64,000 nt of DNA from JBEKUY01 sp049514555 (GTDB lineage Bacteria; Acidobacteriota; Terriglobia; Acidiferrales; UBA7541): assembly GCA_049514555.1 (NCBI GenBank), contig JBEKUY010000002.1:434001-498000 (forward strand), written 5' to 3'. The notes below the pieces were generated by a model. The model was not told the DNA's origin, ran no database searches, and saw nothing but the letters and a program-made list of their open reading frames with translations. A program made the translations under genes and the position numbers. This document shows, in pieces, positions 8,142-19,300 of the stretch (positions are counted from its first letter, which is position 1; each line of letters opens with the position of its first letter).

Positions 8142-11100
8142 ATGTGGACGCCAGGGCACGCGCGCGCCGCCATGCTTGCGACGGCAGCCGTGTGTCTGGC
8201 CGCCTGCCCGGCGCGCGCTCAGGAGCCGGCTCAAGCGCCACCGGATGCGCAGGAATCCCAACCCATCGTCGAGGTCCGTGTCGTCAACCAGCAAGGTCGC
8301 GTTCTCAGCGACAATCCAGGAGGGCTCGCGATCTCGCTCGGGAAATCGCTCGATGCGGACGCGGTGCGGGAATCGATGCGGCGGCTTTATCGTACCGGGG
8401 ACTACGCCAACCTTAGAGCCGAAATCTCCCCGGCCACAGGAGGTGTGCGTCTGGATTTCGTCGTCCGCGAGAATCTGTTCATCAACCAGGTTCGCCTCGG
8501 CGGACTCGTCGAGCCGCCGGGCGAAGGCCTGGCGCTTTCGTCGCTGCGGCTGAATCTGGGAGATCCTTTTCGCGAGCCCGAGCTCGCTGAAGCCACCGCA
8601 CGCCTGCTGGACGTCCTGCGGGACGACGGCTTTTATCAGGCAGGAGTAACTCCCTTGCTCTCTCCCAAGCCGGAAACGCACCAGATGGACATCGTGTTTC
8701 AAATCAATCCCGGCCCACGGGCTCGCGCGGGCGCCATCCGCATTTCCAACGGCACCGAGTATCCCGACGCGCAGCTTCTCTCACGTTTCAAGCTGCGAAC
8801 CAAGCGCGAGATCGCCGCCAAGCGAATTTCCGATGGCACCGAGCGCATCCGCAAGTTTCTGATCAAGAAGGGATACTTGGGCGCCCGGGCCATCGTGCAC
8901 CGGGGAACGTATGACGCGGCCAGCAATACCGTGTCGCTGGAACTCGATGTTTCGCAGAGCCCCAAGGTCCAGGTGGAAGTGACCGGCACGCGCATTTCCT
9001 CCGGCGCTCTGCGCAAGCTGCTGCCGATCTACCAGGAAGGTTCCGTGGACCCCGATCTTCTCGAAGAGGGACGGAGGAACCTCCGCGACCGCCTTGAAAA
9101 CCAGGGTTACTTCGCCGCCCGCGTCGAATTCAGCACCGCGGAGAAACCGCCGGAGAAAAAGAACAACCGCCTCATACCTGCTGTCCAGGTCATCACCTAC
9201 CGGGTCGAGCGCGGCGATCTGCACCACCTGCTGGGAATCGAAATCGTCGGCAATCGCTTCTTCAGCGAGGCGCTGCTTCGGAGCCGGCTGCAAGTTCAGC
9301 CCAATGGGCTTGCCCTGCGCGGGCGTTTCAGCCGGCGCCTTCTCCAGTCGGACACGACCTCCATGCGCGATCTCTATCTCAGCAACGGTTTTCAGCAAGC
9401 GAAGGTCTCCAGCGAAGCCCTGGACAACTATCGAGGCAAGCGGGGCGACCTATTGTTCCGCTTCACCATCGAAGAAGGTTCTCAGACGCGCGTCGCTTCG
9501 CTTTCCGTTGACGGCAATCATGCGTTCACCACAAGAGAGCTGCTCGACGACATCGGCTCGACGCCCGGGCAGGCCTATTCGCCGGCCGGTGTGGCCACCG
9601 ACCGCGACAATATCCTGGTCAAATATTACAACGACGGTTTCCCCGAAGCGCGCTTCAACGCCACGGTGGAGGAGTTGGCCGCGCCTACGCCGGGTCAGGC
9701 TGACGTGGCGGGCACGTCACAACCGGCGGCTCCGGTGCATGCCGTTCGCCTCGCCTATCACATCGATGAAGGGCCTCGGATCATCGTTCGCCGCATCCTG
9801 ATTGCGGGCTACCAACGGACGCGGCCCGGAATCATCCGCCGGGAGGTCCTCCTGCGCGGCGGAGAACCCCTGAGACAGATGGACGCCGTCGAGACGCAGC
9901 GGCGGCTCTACAATCTGGGCATTTTCAACCGCGTCTCGGTCGCCCCGCAAAACCCGGACGGAACCGACCCTCAGAAAGACGCCGTCGTCATGGTGGAGGA
10001 GGGCAAGCGCTACACCGTGAGCTATGGTGGGGGCTTCGAGGTACAGCGTCTGGGCAGTTCCACCGACCCCACCGGCGGCGCTTTCAGCTTCAGCCCGCGC
10101 GGCATCATCGAGCTGGCGAAAAACAATCTCACCGGCCGAGCCGACACGCTGGCGCTCAAGATCCGCGGCAGCACGCTGCAGGGCCGCGGTGTGCTGAGCT
10201 ACACCAGCCCAGACACGTTCGGCCAGCGCAATCTCAGCTTCCAAGCCACTGCGTACGCGGAAAAAGCGCGTGACGTGAGCACCTTCACTGCCGAGCGCGT
10301 CGAGGGCTCCGTCCAGCTCACCGACACGGTCTCGCAGTGGACCAATCTCTTCTTTCGATACTCCTTCCGCGACGTGCGAGTTGCCGATCTGCGGATTCCC
10401 CCGCAGGAAGTGCCGCTCTTCAACCAGCCGACTCTGGTGTCGATGTTCGGGATGACGTGGTTCCGCGACCGGCGTGACAATCCCGGCGACCCGAATAAAG
10501 GCAGCTATAACAATGTGGACGTGGGCATCGCCGGCACCCGCATCGGTTCGAGTGCTAACTTCGCTCGCTTCTTTGCTCAGAATTCCAGTTATACACCGCT
10601 CGGCCGGCGCTTCACTTTCGCTCGCTCGACCCGCTTCGGCATTCTCGAACCGTACGGAAGCACTGTTTCGCTTCCCTTCCCGCCGCCCACGACGCCTCCG
10701 TTTCCAGTCGTGATTCCACTGCCGGAACGCTTCTTCGCCGGCGGCGGAACCTCCCTGCGGGGATTCGCGCTCAACCAAGCCGGGCCGCGCGATCCCACCA
10801 CCGGCTTTCCCATTGGCGGCCAGGCGCTCCTGGTCTTAAACCAGGAACTCCGATTCCCCATGCGGCTGCCCCTTGTCGGCTCGCGGCTGGGCGGCGCGCT
10901 CTTTTACGATGGCGGCAACGTGTATAGCCGACTCAACCGCATCACCTTCCGCGTCTCGCCTCCGAAGCCGGCCTTCGACCCGGCGAACCCGCAGCAGTGC
11001 CTTCTCAACTGCACCAACGAACTGAACTATTTTTCGCATACCATCGGTTTTGGCGTTCGGTATGCCACGCCGGTAGGTCCCATCCGCGTGGACCTCGGTT

Positions 11101-11216
11101 ACCTTCTGAATCGGGCGGACTTTCTCATCCCATGCACCTCGGGCGCTCCCAATTGCCAGCAGGTGACTCACCTGCCGCACTTCCAAGTCTTCTTCAACTT
11201 GGGGACGGTGTTCTGA
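8142..11216 (+). CDS. bamA: BamA/Omp85-family outer-membrane assembly protein
   Basis: Outer-membrane insertase of the Omp85 superfamily, 1024 residues. It has a signal peptide of about 27 residues ending PARAQ, then several POTRA-like repeats with GNRFF / GNHAF / GYQRT type strands up to roughly residue 630, then a beta-barrel. The last residue is Phe in an alternating aromatic strand (FNLGTVF), the usual outer-membrane C-terminal signature. It is longer than E. coli BamA (about 810), with extra POTRA-like material. Immediate coupling to a SurA-N-like gene and tamB suggests a dedicated assembly operon, so a TamA role cannot be excluded. Confidence 0.85.
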   Translation: MWTPGHARAAMLATAAVCLAACPARAQEPAQAPPDAQESQPIVEVRVVNQQGRVLSDNPGGLAISLGKSLDADAVRESMRRLYRTGDYANLRAEISPATGGVRLDFVVRENLFINQVRLGGLVEPPGEGLALSSLRLNLGDPFREPELAEATARLLDVLRDDGFYQAGVTPLLSPKPETHQMDIVFQINPGPRARAGAIRISNGTEYPDAQLLSRFKLRTKREIAAKRISDGTERIRKFLIKKGYLGARAIVHRGTYDAASNTVSLELDVSQSPKVQVEVTGTRISSGALRKLLPIYQEGSVDPDLLEEGRRNLRDRLENQGYFAARVEFSTAEKPPEKKNNRLIPAVQVITYRVERGDLHHLLGIEIVGNRFFSEALLRSRLQVQPNGLALRGRFSRRLLQSDTTSMRDLYLSNGFQQAKVSSEALDNYRGKRGDLLFRFTIEEGSQTRVASLSVDGNHAFTTRELLDDIGSTPGQAYSPAGVATDRDNILVKYYNDGFPEARFNATVEELAAPTPGQADVAGTSQPAAPVHAVRLAYHIDEGPRIIVRRILIAGYQRTRPGIIRREVLLRGGEPLRQMDAVETQRRLYNLGIFNRVSVAPQNPDGTDPQKDAVVMVEEGKRYTVSYGGGFEVQRLGSSTDPTGGAFSFSPRGIIELAKNNLTGRADTLALKIRGSTLQGRGVLSYTSPDTFGQRNLSFQATAYAEKARDVSTFTAERVEGSVQLTDTVSQWTNLFFRYSFRDVRVADLRIPPQEVPLFNQPTLVSMFGMTWFRDRRDNPGDPNKGSYNNVDVGIAGTRIGSSANFARFFAQNSSYTPLGRRFTFARSTRFGILEPYGSTVSLPFPPPTTPPFPVVIPLPERFFAGGGTSLRGFALNQAGPRDPTTGFPIGGQALLVLNQELRFPMRLPLVGSRLGGALFYDGGNVYSRLNRITFRVSPPKPAFDPANPQQCLLNCTNELNYFSHTIGFGVRYATPVGPIRVDLGYLLNRADFLIPCTSGAPNCQQVTHLPHFQVFFNLGTVF

Positions 11217-11845
11217 TGCTGCGCGCTGTGACATTCGCGCTCTTCTTCGCCGCGGTTCTCGCGGCGGCGCCGGCGAAGCCGCAGCAAGTCGTGGATCGTG
11301 TCGCGGCGCGCATCGAGGACGACATCATTCTCGAAAGCGAAGTGCGCGAACTTGGCCAGTACCAGTCGCTGATCGAAGGCCGCGAAGAGGCCACTCCCCA
11401 GCGCCTGGACCGTCTGATCGACCAGTGGATCGTCCGCTCCGAAGCGCAAGCGGCGCTCTTCCCACAGCCTGCCGACGCAGATGTGGAGGCCGAGATCGCC
11501 CGGCAGCGAAGCTCGCTTCCTTCCGGCGAATTCGAAAAGCGCCTCACAGAAAGCGGCCTGAGTGAGGCAGCGCTGCGGCGGATCGTGGCCAGACAGGTCT
11601 ACCTCACGAAGTATCTCGACTCGCGCTTCCGCGCTGCTGTGCAGGTGGACGCGGACGCGGTCCGAGCGTACTACCGGGACGAATTCACACCGCAGGCCCA
11701 AAAGGCGGGCTCAGCCGTCCCGCAGCTCAGCGAAGTGCGCGGGCAGATTCGCGAAATCCTGGTGCAGCGCGGCATCAGCCAGCAGGCCGCCCGCTGGCTC
11801 GATGAGAGCCGTTCGCGCCTGCACATTGAGAAGGAGCCCCAGTGA
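11216..11845 (+). CDS. SurA N-terminal-domain-like periplasmic chaperone without PPIase domain
   Basis: A 209-residue exported protein. The start ATG shares its A with the upstream stop (TGATG), giving coupled translation. A hydrophobic signal peptide (MLRAVTFALFFAAVLAAAPA) is followed by VVDRVAARIEDDIILESEV, the typical beginning of SurA-like chaperones. The helical SurA_N region follows, but no parvulin PPIase domain is seen. Between an Omp85 gene and tamB, a role in guiding outer-membrane proteins is likely. The longer reading frame upstream belongs inside the bamA coding region and is not used. Confidence 0.75.
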   Translation: MLRAVTFALFFAAVLAAAPAKPQQVVDRVAARIEDDIILESEVRELGQYQSLIEGREEATPQRLDRLIDQWIVRSEAQAALFPQPADADVEAEIARQRSSLPSGEFEKRLTESGLSEAALRRIVARQVYLTKYLDSRFRAAVQVDADAVRAYYRDEFTPQAQKAGSAVPQLSEVRGQIREILVQRGISQQAARWLDESRSRLHIEKEPQ

Positions 11846-14800
11846 TCGCCCGGCCGGGTACTTGGCGGCTGGGGCGCCTGCGCCACGTCCTCTGGGTGGC
11901 GCTTGTGTCGGTCGTGCTCGGCGCCGCGGCTATTCTGTTTCTGGTCGAATCGGGGGCCGCAGATCGCATGCTGCGGGGCTTGATCGTTCGCCGGCTCGCC
12001 GCCATCACTGGCGGCCAGGTCGAGCTGCGCAGCTTCGTCATGGATTGGCGCCATCTCCGCCCCACACTCTCTGGGCTGACCATTCACGGCCGCGAGCCCG
12101 CGGGGACTCCCCCGTTCTTTTCCGCTGACACTCTCGTGGCCGGCTTGCGGATCGATTCCTTCTGGGGCCGCAAGTTCTCGCTCGAAAACCTGTCCATCGA
12201 GCGGCCCCAGATTCATCTGCGGATCGACAGCGACGGATCGAGCAACGTGCCCTTGCCGAAACGGCCAGCCGGGGCGAAGTTTCTTACCGAACGGCTCTTC
12301 GAGCTGCACGTCAGCCGCCTGCAGCTCAACGACGGCACCATCCTGTACAACGGCGTGCTGGTGCCGCTCGTTGCCGAGGGCGGCGACTTTCGCCTCTCCA
12401 TCGATGCCGCCACGATCGCCGGCGCTCCCGTTTACCTCGGACAGTGGAGTTGGCAGCATGCCACCATCGCCGCCCGGCGCTACCTGCCGTTTCCCGCGGA
12501 TTTCTCTGCAAAGTTCACGATCGAGCCCGATGCCCTCCGTATCGAGCAACTCCTTTGCGTACTGCCGCATTCGCAGCTCGACGCGCAAGCGCAGCTCTCG
12601 AGCTTTGCCCGCCCTGCGTGGACCTTCCGTTATCGCGGCTGGCTCAATTTCGAAGATATCCGCGACATCATGCGCAAGCCCATGACGCCTTCCGGACGCG
12701 CCGATTTTGGCGGCGAAGGGAGCTTTGCGAACGGCCAGGTGCATACCGCGGGCCGCTACTCGGCGCGCGACATCGCAATGCACGAAGAATGGTTCCATGC
12801 CGGTGGTATGACCAGCCGCGGCGCCTACCGCTTGGACAATCACGGCGTCGAAACGACCGACTTCTCCGCCGAAGCCCTGGGAGGCCGCGTGACCGGGCGC
12901 GTGTCGCTTCAGTTCGCCGGACAGGCCTACCGAGCGGAGACACGCGTCGAGGGAGTCAACCTGGAACAAGCGCTAAACGCTGTCACGCATCGCGGTTTTC
13001 CCGTGCGTGCGCTCGATTGGGACGCCCGACTGTCCGCCGACACCGTGACTGCGTGGAACGGCGAATTCAAACAGCTCGAGGTCTCCGGCACCTCGACCTG
13101 GTCGCCAGTCGAATCCCCCGCGCCTGGATTGATTCCCATCGCTGCGCGCTGGGGTTTCCGCTACCGCAGGGACCGCAATCTGCTGACGCTCGGCGCCGGC
13201 GAGTTCGCCACACCCACCAGCCGGGCCCAGGTCTCCGGGACCTTGGGCATAAAGGATTCGCTGCTCAACGCGCAGTTTGAGACGCGCGACCTCGCCTCCT
13301 GGAGCGATTTCTTCGAGGCCATCCAGGATCGGAAGACGGGTGGCGAGCCCCGCATCGGCGGCCACGCCACCTGGACGGGACGCATTACCGGTCCCCTCGA
13401 TGGCCCGGCGTTCGTCGGGCACGTACGGGGCGACGCCGTGCGCTACGAAGCGTGGCGATGGGATTCCATGGAAGGCGATGTCTCCTATTCGCCGAACGAA
13501 CTCTCGCTTGCGCGCGGACACGCTCGCCGCGGCAGCACCGAAGCCAACATTGAGCTTACCCTCTCGCTTTCGCGTTGGAGATTTGCTCCAGAGAATACCT
13601 GGACGATGGACGCGAGCCTGGCCCGCGCGCCCCTTGGCGATGTCCTGGCGCTGGCTGGCGCGTCTTATCCGCTCCAGGGCTTCCTGACCGGGCAGTTCCA
13701 CGGCCGCGGTTCGCGCCAGGCTCCGGAAGTCGCCGGTCTCTTCGATATCGAGCAAGGACAGGCTTGGGGTTTTGCGTTTGACCGGTTCCGCGGCCAGCTC
13801 ACGTGGCGGCCGGAGGAGTTTCGTATCTCTGATGCGGAGCTGCGTGCTTTCTCCACGGGCCCGGCGAACGGTCACGGCCCCGCCCTCATCACCGGCAGTT
13901 TCTCGTACCGATTTCCCGATCGGACCGTGGCGCTCGATCTAGCCGGCGCGGCCCTGCCTCTCGAAGGCATCACCGCGTTCAAGAATTCGAAGCTTCCGGT
14001 GGGCGGCCGGCTGAGTTTTCAGTTGACCGCGCGTGGCCCAATCACTGCGCCGGTAGGCGAGGGCAGCATGCGCCTTGTGGACCTGAGTTTCGGCAAGGAA
14101 GTCCTCGGCAGTTTCGACGGCCGTCTCAGCGCCAACGGCCGCGAGGCGCGGCTCGAAATTTCCTCTGCCATGGCCGAAGGCCGGGTCACGGGGACTCTGG
14201 CGGTGAACCTCTCCGGCGACCTCCCGATATCGGGTGATGTGACGGTCGAGAAAATGAACCTGGATCCGTTCCTCCTGGCCGCCTTGCACTTGAATGATTT
14301 GACCGGCCAAAGCCGGGTGGACGGCCGGTTTCATCTCACTGGCGCCTTGCGGCGGCCGGAGACGATTGCCGTCGAGGCCGACCTCAGCCGGCTCGAATTC
14401 GGCTACGAGAACGTCCGCCTCGAAAATGTCGGCCCGGTCCGTTTCCGCTCCTCCCGCGACGAATTGCGCCTCGAACAGGCTCGCCTCCGCGGCGCTGATT
14501 CCAACTTCGAGATAGCCGGCTCGGCCCACTTTACTGGCTCGCGCGCGATCAACCTGCGCTTGAACGGCGCGGTTAACCTGCAACTGGCCACCACCCTTTT
14601 CGCGCCGCTCGAAGCGCGGGGCAGCGCACAGGTCGGAGCGTCATTCGAAGGGACGCTCGACCGGCCCACCATCACCGGGAGGGTGCACATCGAGAACGCT
14701 TCGGCGCGCTACGGCGATTTTCCTTCCGGCCTGAGCGCCGTGAACGGCGACCTGGTATTCGATTCCACGCGGTTGCTGTTTGACAACATGACGGCGCAGA

Positions 14801-15837
14801 CCGGCGGCGGCACGTTGCTTCTTTCCGGCACCGTGAATTACGCCGAATCGCCCGCGCGCTTCGACATCAATGCGCGCACCGACGGCGCCCGTATTCGTTA
14901 TCCCGAAGGAATGAGCTGGCTCGCGCGCGGCACGCTGCGTTTTTCCGGCACCACTGAGGCGGCGGTGCTCTCCGGCCACGTCAACGTCGACCGCCTGGTG
15001 ATGTCGCAGGGACTCGACGTGGCCTCCATGATGCTGGCGGCGAAGGAAGGTGTGCCCTCGCCCGCCCCGTCACCCTTCCTCCGCAATCTCCAGTTCAACA
15101 TCGAGGCCGGCACCAGCGCCGATGCGCGCATGGAATGGCCGGGGGCCCAGTTCGAAACCGAAGCCAGCCTGCGGGTGCGCGGCACTTGGGAGCGCCCCAT
15201 CCTGCTCGGTCACATTCACTTGCTTTCCGGCGAGCTGAGTTTCCGCGGCACCCGGTATCAGGTCTATCGCGGCGAAATCAATTTCTCGAATCCCTTCCGG
15301 CTCGTGCCCGTGGTGAACGTCGAAGCCACTACCACCATTCAGCAGTACGAGATCTCGCTCAGTTTCTCCGGTCCTGCCGACAAGCTCACCCTCGCCTACC
15401 GATCCGACCCGCCGCTTCCCGCCACGGACATCATCACGCTGCTTGCCCTGGGCCGCACCGGCCAGGAGAGCGAGCTGCGTTCGGCCTCCCAAGCGCAGGG
15501 GGCGACGGCCGGCGCTTCGACGTTGCTGTCGGAGGCCATTTCGAGCCAGCTCGGTGGCCGCCTCGAGCGCCTTTTCGGCATCACACGTTTTCGCGTTGAT
15601 CCGGCTCTGGCCAGCACGGCAACCGCCGGTGAAAGTCAGAACGCCGCGGCGCGCGTCACCGTCGAGCAGCGCCTCACCCCCGAACTCACTGTCACCTACA
15701 TCACCAACGTCACTTCGAGCCAGCAGCAAGTCATCCAGGTGGAGTACAGCGTGAAGCGCAATCTTTCCATCGTGGCCCTGCGAGACCAGAACGGCACCTT
15801 CGGCCTCGACATCAAGCGCACCAAGCGCTTCAAGTAG
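11842..15837 (+). CDS. tamB: TamB-like translocation and assembly module protein (DUF490)
   Basis: A 1331-residue inner-membrane-anchored, periplasm-spanning protein. It begins with GTG, overlapping the preceding stop by 4 bases (GTGA). One N-terminal membrane segment (residues about 15-40) is followed by long beta-repeat AsmA/TamB-like sequence. The C-terminal DUF490 region contains LSGELSFRGTRYQVYRGEI, a run ending LLALGRTG, and a final barrel-like segment. TamB-type proteins are linked to outer-membrane protein insertion and phospholipid transport. The three-gene order Omp85-SurA_N-TamB supports a combined envelope-assembly operon. Confidence 0.88.
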   Translation: MIARPGTWRLGRLRHVLWVALVSVVLGAAAILFLVESGAADRMLRGLIVRRLAAITGGQVELRSFVMDWRHLRPTLSGLTIHGREPAGTPPFFSADTLVAGLRIDSFWGRKFSLENLSIERPQIHLRIDSDGSSNVPLPKRPAGAKFLTERLFELHVSRLQLNDGTILYNGVLVPLVAEGGDFRLSIDAATIAGAPVYLGQWSWQHATIAARRYLPFPADFSAKFTIEPDALRIEQLLCVLPHSQLDAQAQLSSFARPAWTFRYRGWLNFEDIRDIMRKPMTPSGRADFGGEGSFANGQVHTAGRYSARDIAMHEEWFHAGGMTSRGAYRLDNHGVETTDFSAEALGGRVTGRVSLQFAGQAYRAETRVEGVNLEQALNAVTHRGFPVRALDWDARLSADTVTAWNGEFKQLEVSGTSTWSPVESPAPGLIPIAARWGFRYRRDRNLLTLGAGEFATPTSRAQVSGTLGIKDSLLNAQFETRDLASWSDFFEAIQDRKTGGEPRIGGHATWTGRITGPLDGPAFVGHVRGDAVRYEAWRWDSMEGDVSYSPNELSLARGHARRGSTEANIELTLSLSRWRFAPENTWTMDASLARAPLGDVLALAGASYPLQGFLTGQFHGRGSRQAPEVAGLFDIEQGQAWGFAFDRFRGQLTWRPEEFRISDAELRAFSTGPANGHGPALITGSFSYRFPDRTVALDLAGAALPLEGITAFKNSKLPVGGRLSFQLTARGPITAPVGEGSMRLVDLSFGKEVLGSFDGRLSANGREARLEISSAMAEGRVTGTLAVNLSGDLPISGDVTVEKMNLDPFLLAALHLNDLTGQSRVDGRFHLTGALRRPETIAVEADLSRLEFGYENVRLENVGPVRFRSSRDELRLEQARLRGADSNFEIAGSAHFTGSRAINLRLNGAVNLQLATTLFAPLEARGSAQVGASFEGTLDRPTITGRVHIENASARYGDFPSGLSAVNGDLVFDSTRLLFDNMTAQTGGGTLLLSGTVNYAESPARFDINARTDGARIRYPEGMSWLARGTLRFSGTTEAAVLSGHVNVDRLVMSQGLDVASMMLAAKEGVPSPAPSPFLRNLQFNIEAGTSADARMEWPGAQFETEASLRVRGTWERPILLGHIHLLSGELSFRGTRYQVYRGEINFSNPFRLVPVVNVEATTTIQQYEISLSFSGPADKLTLAYRSDPPLPATDIITLLALGRTGQESELRSASQAQGATAGASTLLSEAISSQLGGRLERLFGITRFRVDPALASTATAGESQNAAARVTVEQRLTPELTVTYITNVTSSQQQVIQVEYSVKRNLSIVALRDQNGTFGLDIKRTKRFK

Positions 15838-16163
15838 GATTTGCCTTAGCAAACTCCTGAAAAACCAGCGCGAGGTTCTCGGCCTGTCCGCCTTCAAGAG
15901 CACCTCATCGGTACTATAGCTACCATTCCTGCATGCACGAGAGGAGCCGATTCCTCCCTCTGATCCGCCGGAGAATCTCAGTGTATAGTATTGACTTCGT
16001 CATCTAGCAGTGGTACCTATTCCGACCGTCCGCGAACAATCATTCTCTCTTTGTGTGTTTAGGAGGCGCCGCTTAGTCGGAGTGTCAAACATAACGGCGG
16101 CACCTTCCGTTCTGCCGGCCAAAGCAAGCTCCGAAGGCCTGCGGGCACACCGCGAATGGGATG

Positions 16164-16242
16164 ACGAGTATGTTTGCGGCAAGCCACGACCTGGGGGAGA
16201 GAAGTGGTTCGCAACCGAGGAGGGTTGCGATGTTGACCTCGT
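16164..16242 (+). promoter_or_regulatory. Structured leader upstream of the xylanase gene (candidate cis-regulatory RNA)
   Basis: The 496-base gap before the xylanase gene holds a compact three-way-junction fold. Outer stem ACGAG (16164-16168) pairs with CTCGT (16238-16242). One arm pairs AAGCCAC (16181-16187) with GTGGTT (16204-16209). The other is the perfect hairpin GCAACC (16211-16216) with GGTTGC (16223-16228). It starts about 90 bases before the strong ribosome-binding site. I could not match it confidently to a known riboswitch class; resemblance to the c-di-GMP GEMM class is only vague. The rest of the gap (15838-16163) shows nothing I recognise. Confidence 0.3.
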
Positions 16243-16333
16243 AAGAGTACTTCCAGGCCGTGCCCTCAGTAAGGGAGTCCGTTTCGTGCTGGGGTGCGCT
16301 CTTATTTTGCTTGAACATAGGGGAGGAACCACA

Positions 16334-19300
16334 ATGTTTCAACTTGCAAGAGTAAGGGTTTCCAGTGCCGGATGGCTCTGGGGGACCCTGATTCCGTCGA
16401 TTGTACTCATCACTGCGCTTTTCGGGGTCTCCCCGGCAAGCGCACAGGTTGTAGGACAATACGATTTTGAAAACGGCGTCCAAGGGTGGACCGGGTTCAA
16501 CGGGGCGACGGTCTCTGGTTCGACTGCTGCCGCTCAAGGAGGTACCCACAGCTTACTGGTCACCACCGGCTCCAGCGGCGCGGGTGGCCCCAGCCTGGCA
16601 GTCACTGGACTGCTCCTGCCCGGTGCGAAGTATCAAATCACCGGCTGGGTCATGCTCACCAGCGGCGAAACTGCTACGAACGCCAACTTCACCATGAAGC
16701 GCAGCGATGCCTCCTGCTCCGGGGGAACGTGCTATGACACGATTGGAAGCTACAAGGTCGCCGTTACAGATTCGGGCTGGGCGCAAATCGGCGGCTCGTA
16801 TACGGTCAGCACCACGGCAACCGGCCTGACGCTCTACGCGCAACTGGTGGGCCCGACCACAACGCAGTCGTTCTATCTCGACAGCGTCGTGATCACCCAG
16901 ACCGCGCCTCCCCCCGGCGGAACGCCGGTAGCTACGTACAACTTCTCGGATGGCGGCCTGGACGGCTGGGAACCCTTCGGTTCCGTAACTCTGACGAACG
17001 CCATGCCGCCTGTCCTCGACCCACTTGGGGACACGCGCAGCCTTCTGGTCTCGGACCGGACGGCCGGCTACATGGGCCCGAGCCTCAATGTACTGAACGT
17101 GAGCGGCGTCGTTGCCGGCGCGTCCTATTCGGTTAGTGCGTACGTTCTGCTCGCCGCTCCCGACAGCAGCAATCCTACTGTGACGATCTCGACCAAACGA
17201 ACAGACTGCGCCTATCCCTCAGGAACATACAGCAACCTTGCGACATCAGCGGCGCTATCCAGCACGGCGTGGACGAAGGTGCAGGGCAACCTCAGCTTCA
17301 GCAATATCCCTGGCGCGCCTACCAGTCTGGTTTTGTATTTCCAGTCCAGCAGCGCGACGGACTCCTTCTACATCAGCGACGTCGTCATCGGCCAGCTCGC
17401 GCCGCCACCGCTCGACCCCAGCCAGCAAGACAACACCGGCATCACATCTACCTTTGAAGACGCTGGTCTCGACGGCTGGAGTTCGCGTTCGGGGCAGTCT
17501 ACGCTCACCAATACCACGGTCGAGGCACATTCGGGTGCCCACAGCCTCCTGGTCACCGGGCGCACCGCCAACTGGGATGGGCCGCAGATCAATGTCAGCA
17601 ACAAGATGTACAACGGTTCCCGGTATGCGCTCAGCGTCTGGGTCATGCTGCAGCCCACAGACGGCTCGAGCCACATCATCAACATGAGCCTGCAGACTAC
17701 GCTTGCCGGCACCACCAGTTACCCGAGTGTATCGGGCTACCCAGGCGTGACCGTCCTTGCCGACGGCAACTGGCACCAGATCAGCGTTCCAGGATTCAAC
17801 ATGTCGAACAGTTACGACACGGGGGCGGCATCCCTTTACTTGCAGACCGTTCCATCGTCGGGCAACGACCTGGTGTCGTTCTACATTGACGACTTCCAGC
17901 TCGCGTATCTTGCCCCGCCAACCATTCAGGCGGACATTCCTTCGATTTACGAAACTCTGGCCCATGACTTCCTGGTCGGTGCTGCGGTGGACATGACCGA
18001 TCTTTCCGGGCCGCACGCCCAGCTCCTCACGAAACACTTCAACAGCATCACCTCGGGGAACGACATGAAGTGGAGCTCCGTGGAAAACACCAAGGGCAAT
18101 TTCACGTTCGGAAACGCCGACGCCGAGGTTGGCCTCGCCGTGTGCAACGACCTGAAGATACACGGCCACAATCTCGTGTGGGCCACCGGCGCGCAGACTC
18201 CTTCCTACGCGTCCGGCGACGGCACCAATTCGCCCGCCAACCAGGCTACCGTGACCGCCAACATCCAAGAGCACATCCAAGCCGAGGTGACGCACTTCGG
18301 CGACAAGGTGGATGTGTGGGACGTGGTCAACGAACCGATCGATCCCAACCAGCCCGATTGTCTTGTCCACGGCCCCTTCTACAACGTGCTCGGCAAGAGT
18401 TACATTGACGTCGCCCTGCTGGCGGCGCGGCAGTATGCTCCGGCCGGCACGAAGCTGTTTATCAACGACTACAGCACCGCCGACCCCAACCGTCTGGCAT
18501 GCCTCGCCAGCCTCGTTCAAGACCTGCAGAGCCGCGGCATTCCCCTTGATGGTGTCGGGCATCAGATGCACAACAACATCAACTACCCCTCCGTCTCCGC
18601 CATGGAAACAGCCATCAAGACCATCGCGGCACTGGGCGTAGACCAACGGATCACCGAACTCGACATGAGCGTCTACAACGCGGGTGACAACACTTCCAAC
18701 TACGGGGCCAATGGCGGCACCGTGCCACCTTCGATCATCGCGCAACAAGGCTACCTCTACCGCCAGTACTTCAACCTGTTCCGGCGGATGAGGCGCCACA
18801 TCAGCGCGGTCACGTTCTGGGGCATGGCGGACGACGATACGTGGCTCAGCAGCTTCCCGGTCAGCCGCCTCAATGAACCGCTTCCTTTCGACCAGAATCT
18901 GCAGGCCAAGCCCGCCTATTGGGGAATCGTGGATCCCAGGCAATTGCCCGGCTTCGACCTCAGATTCCACATCACCTCCAAGACCGGCCGACGGAACGCT
19001 CGCGTGTGGACTATCACCGCGGACAATCCCGGCCCCGGCACCGCCTACACCGTTCAAATCAACGGGCTCACCCTCAAGCAGCTTTGGGATAGGGATGAGT
19101 TTTGGGAGAAGCGTGACCCTTGGAAGAAGGACAAGGATGAGTGCACGCCCGTGATCACGTCGCCTTCTAGCTTCCCGATAGTGCTTGGCGACATCGCGCA
19201 GGATAGCTCGGCCAGCGCTTCTTTCACCATAGATTTCAGCCGCTGCCGCAGCCTCGCTCCGTTCGTCCTGGAGATGCCGTGGACCGCGGCGAACGGTGCG

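Noticed and set aside
16010..16333. Upstream extension of the xylanase reading frame
   Set aside because: It has no signal peptide, passes through the structured leader, and the ATG at 16334 has a strong ribosome-binding site and a signal peptide.
16085..16333. GEMM c-di-GMP riboswitch call
   Set aside because: GGCACACC and GCAAGCC only loosely resemble the conserved core, and the spacing has an unexplained insertion; reported only as a structured leader.
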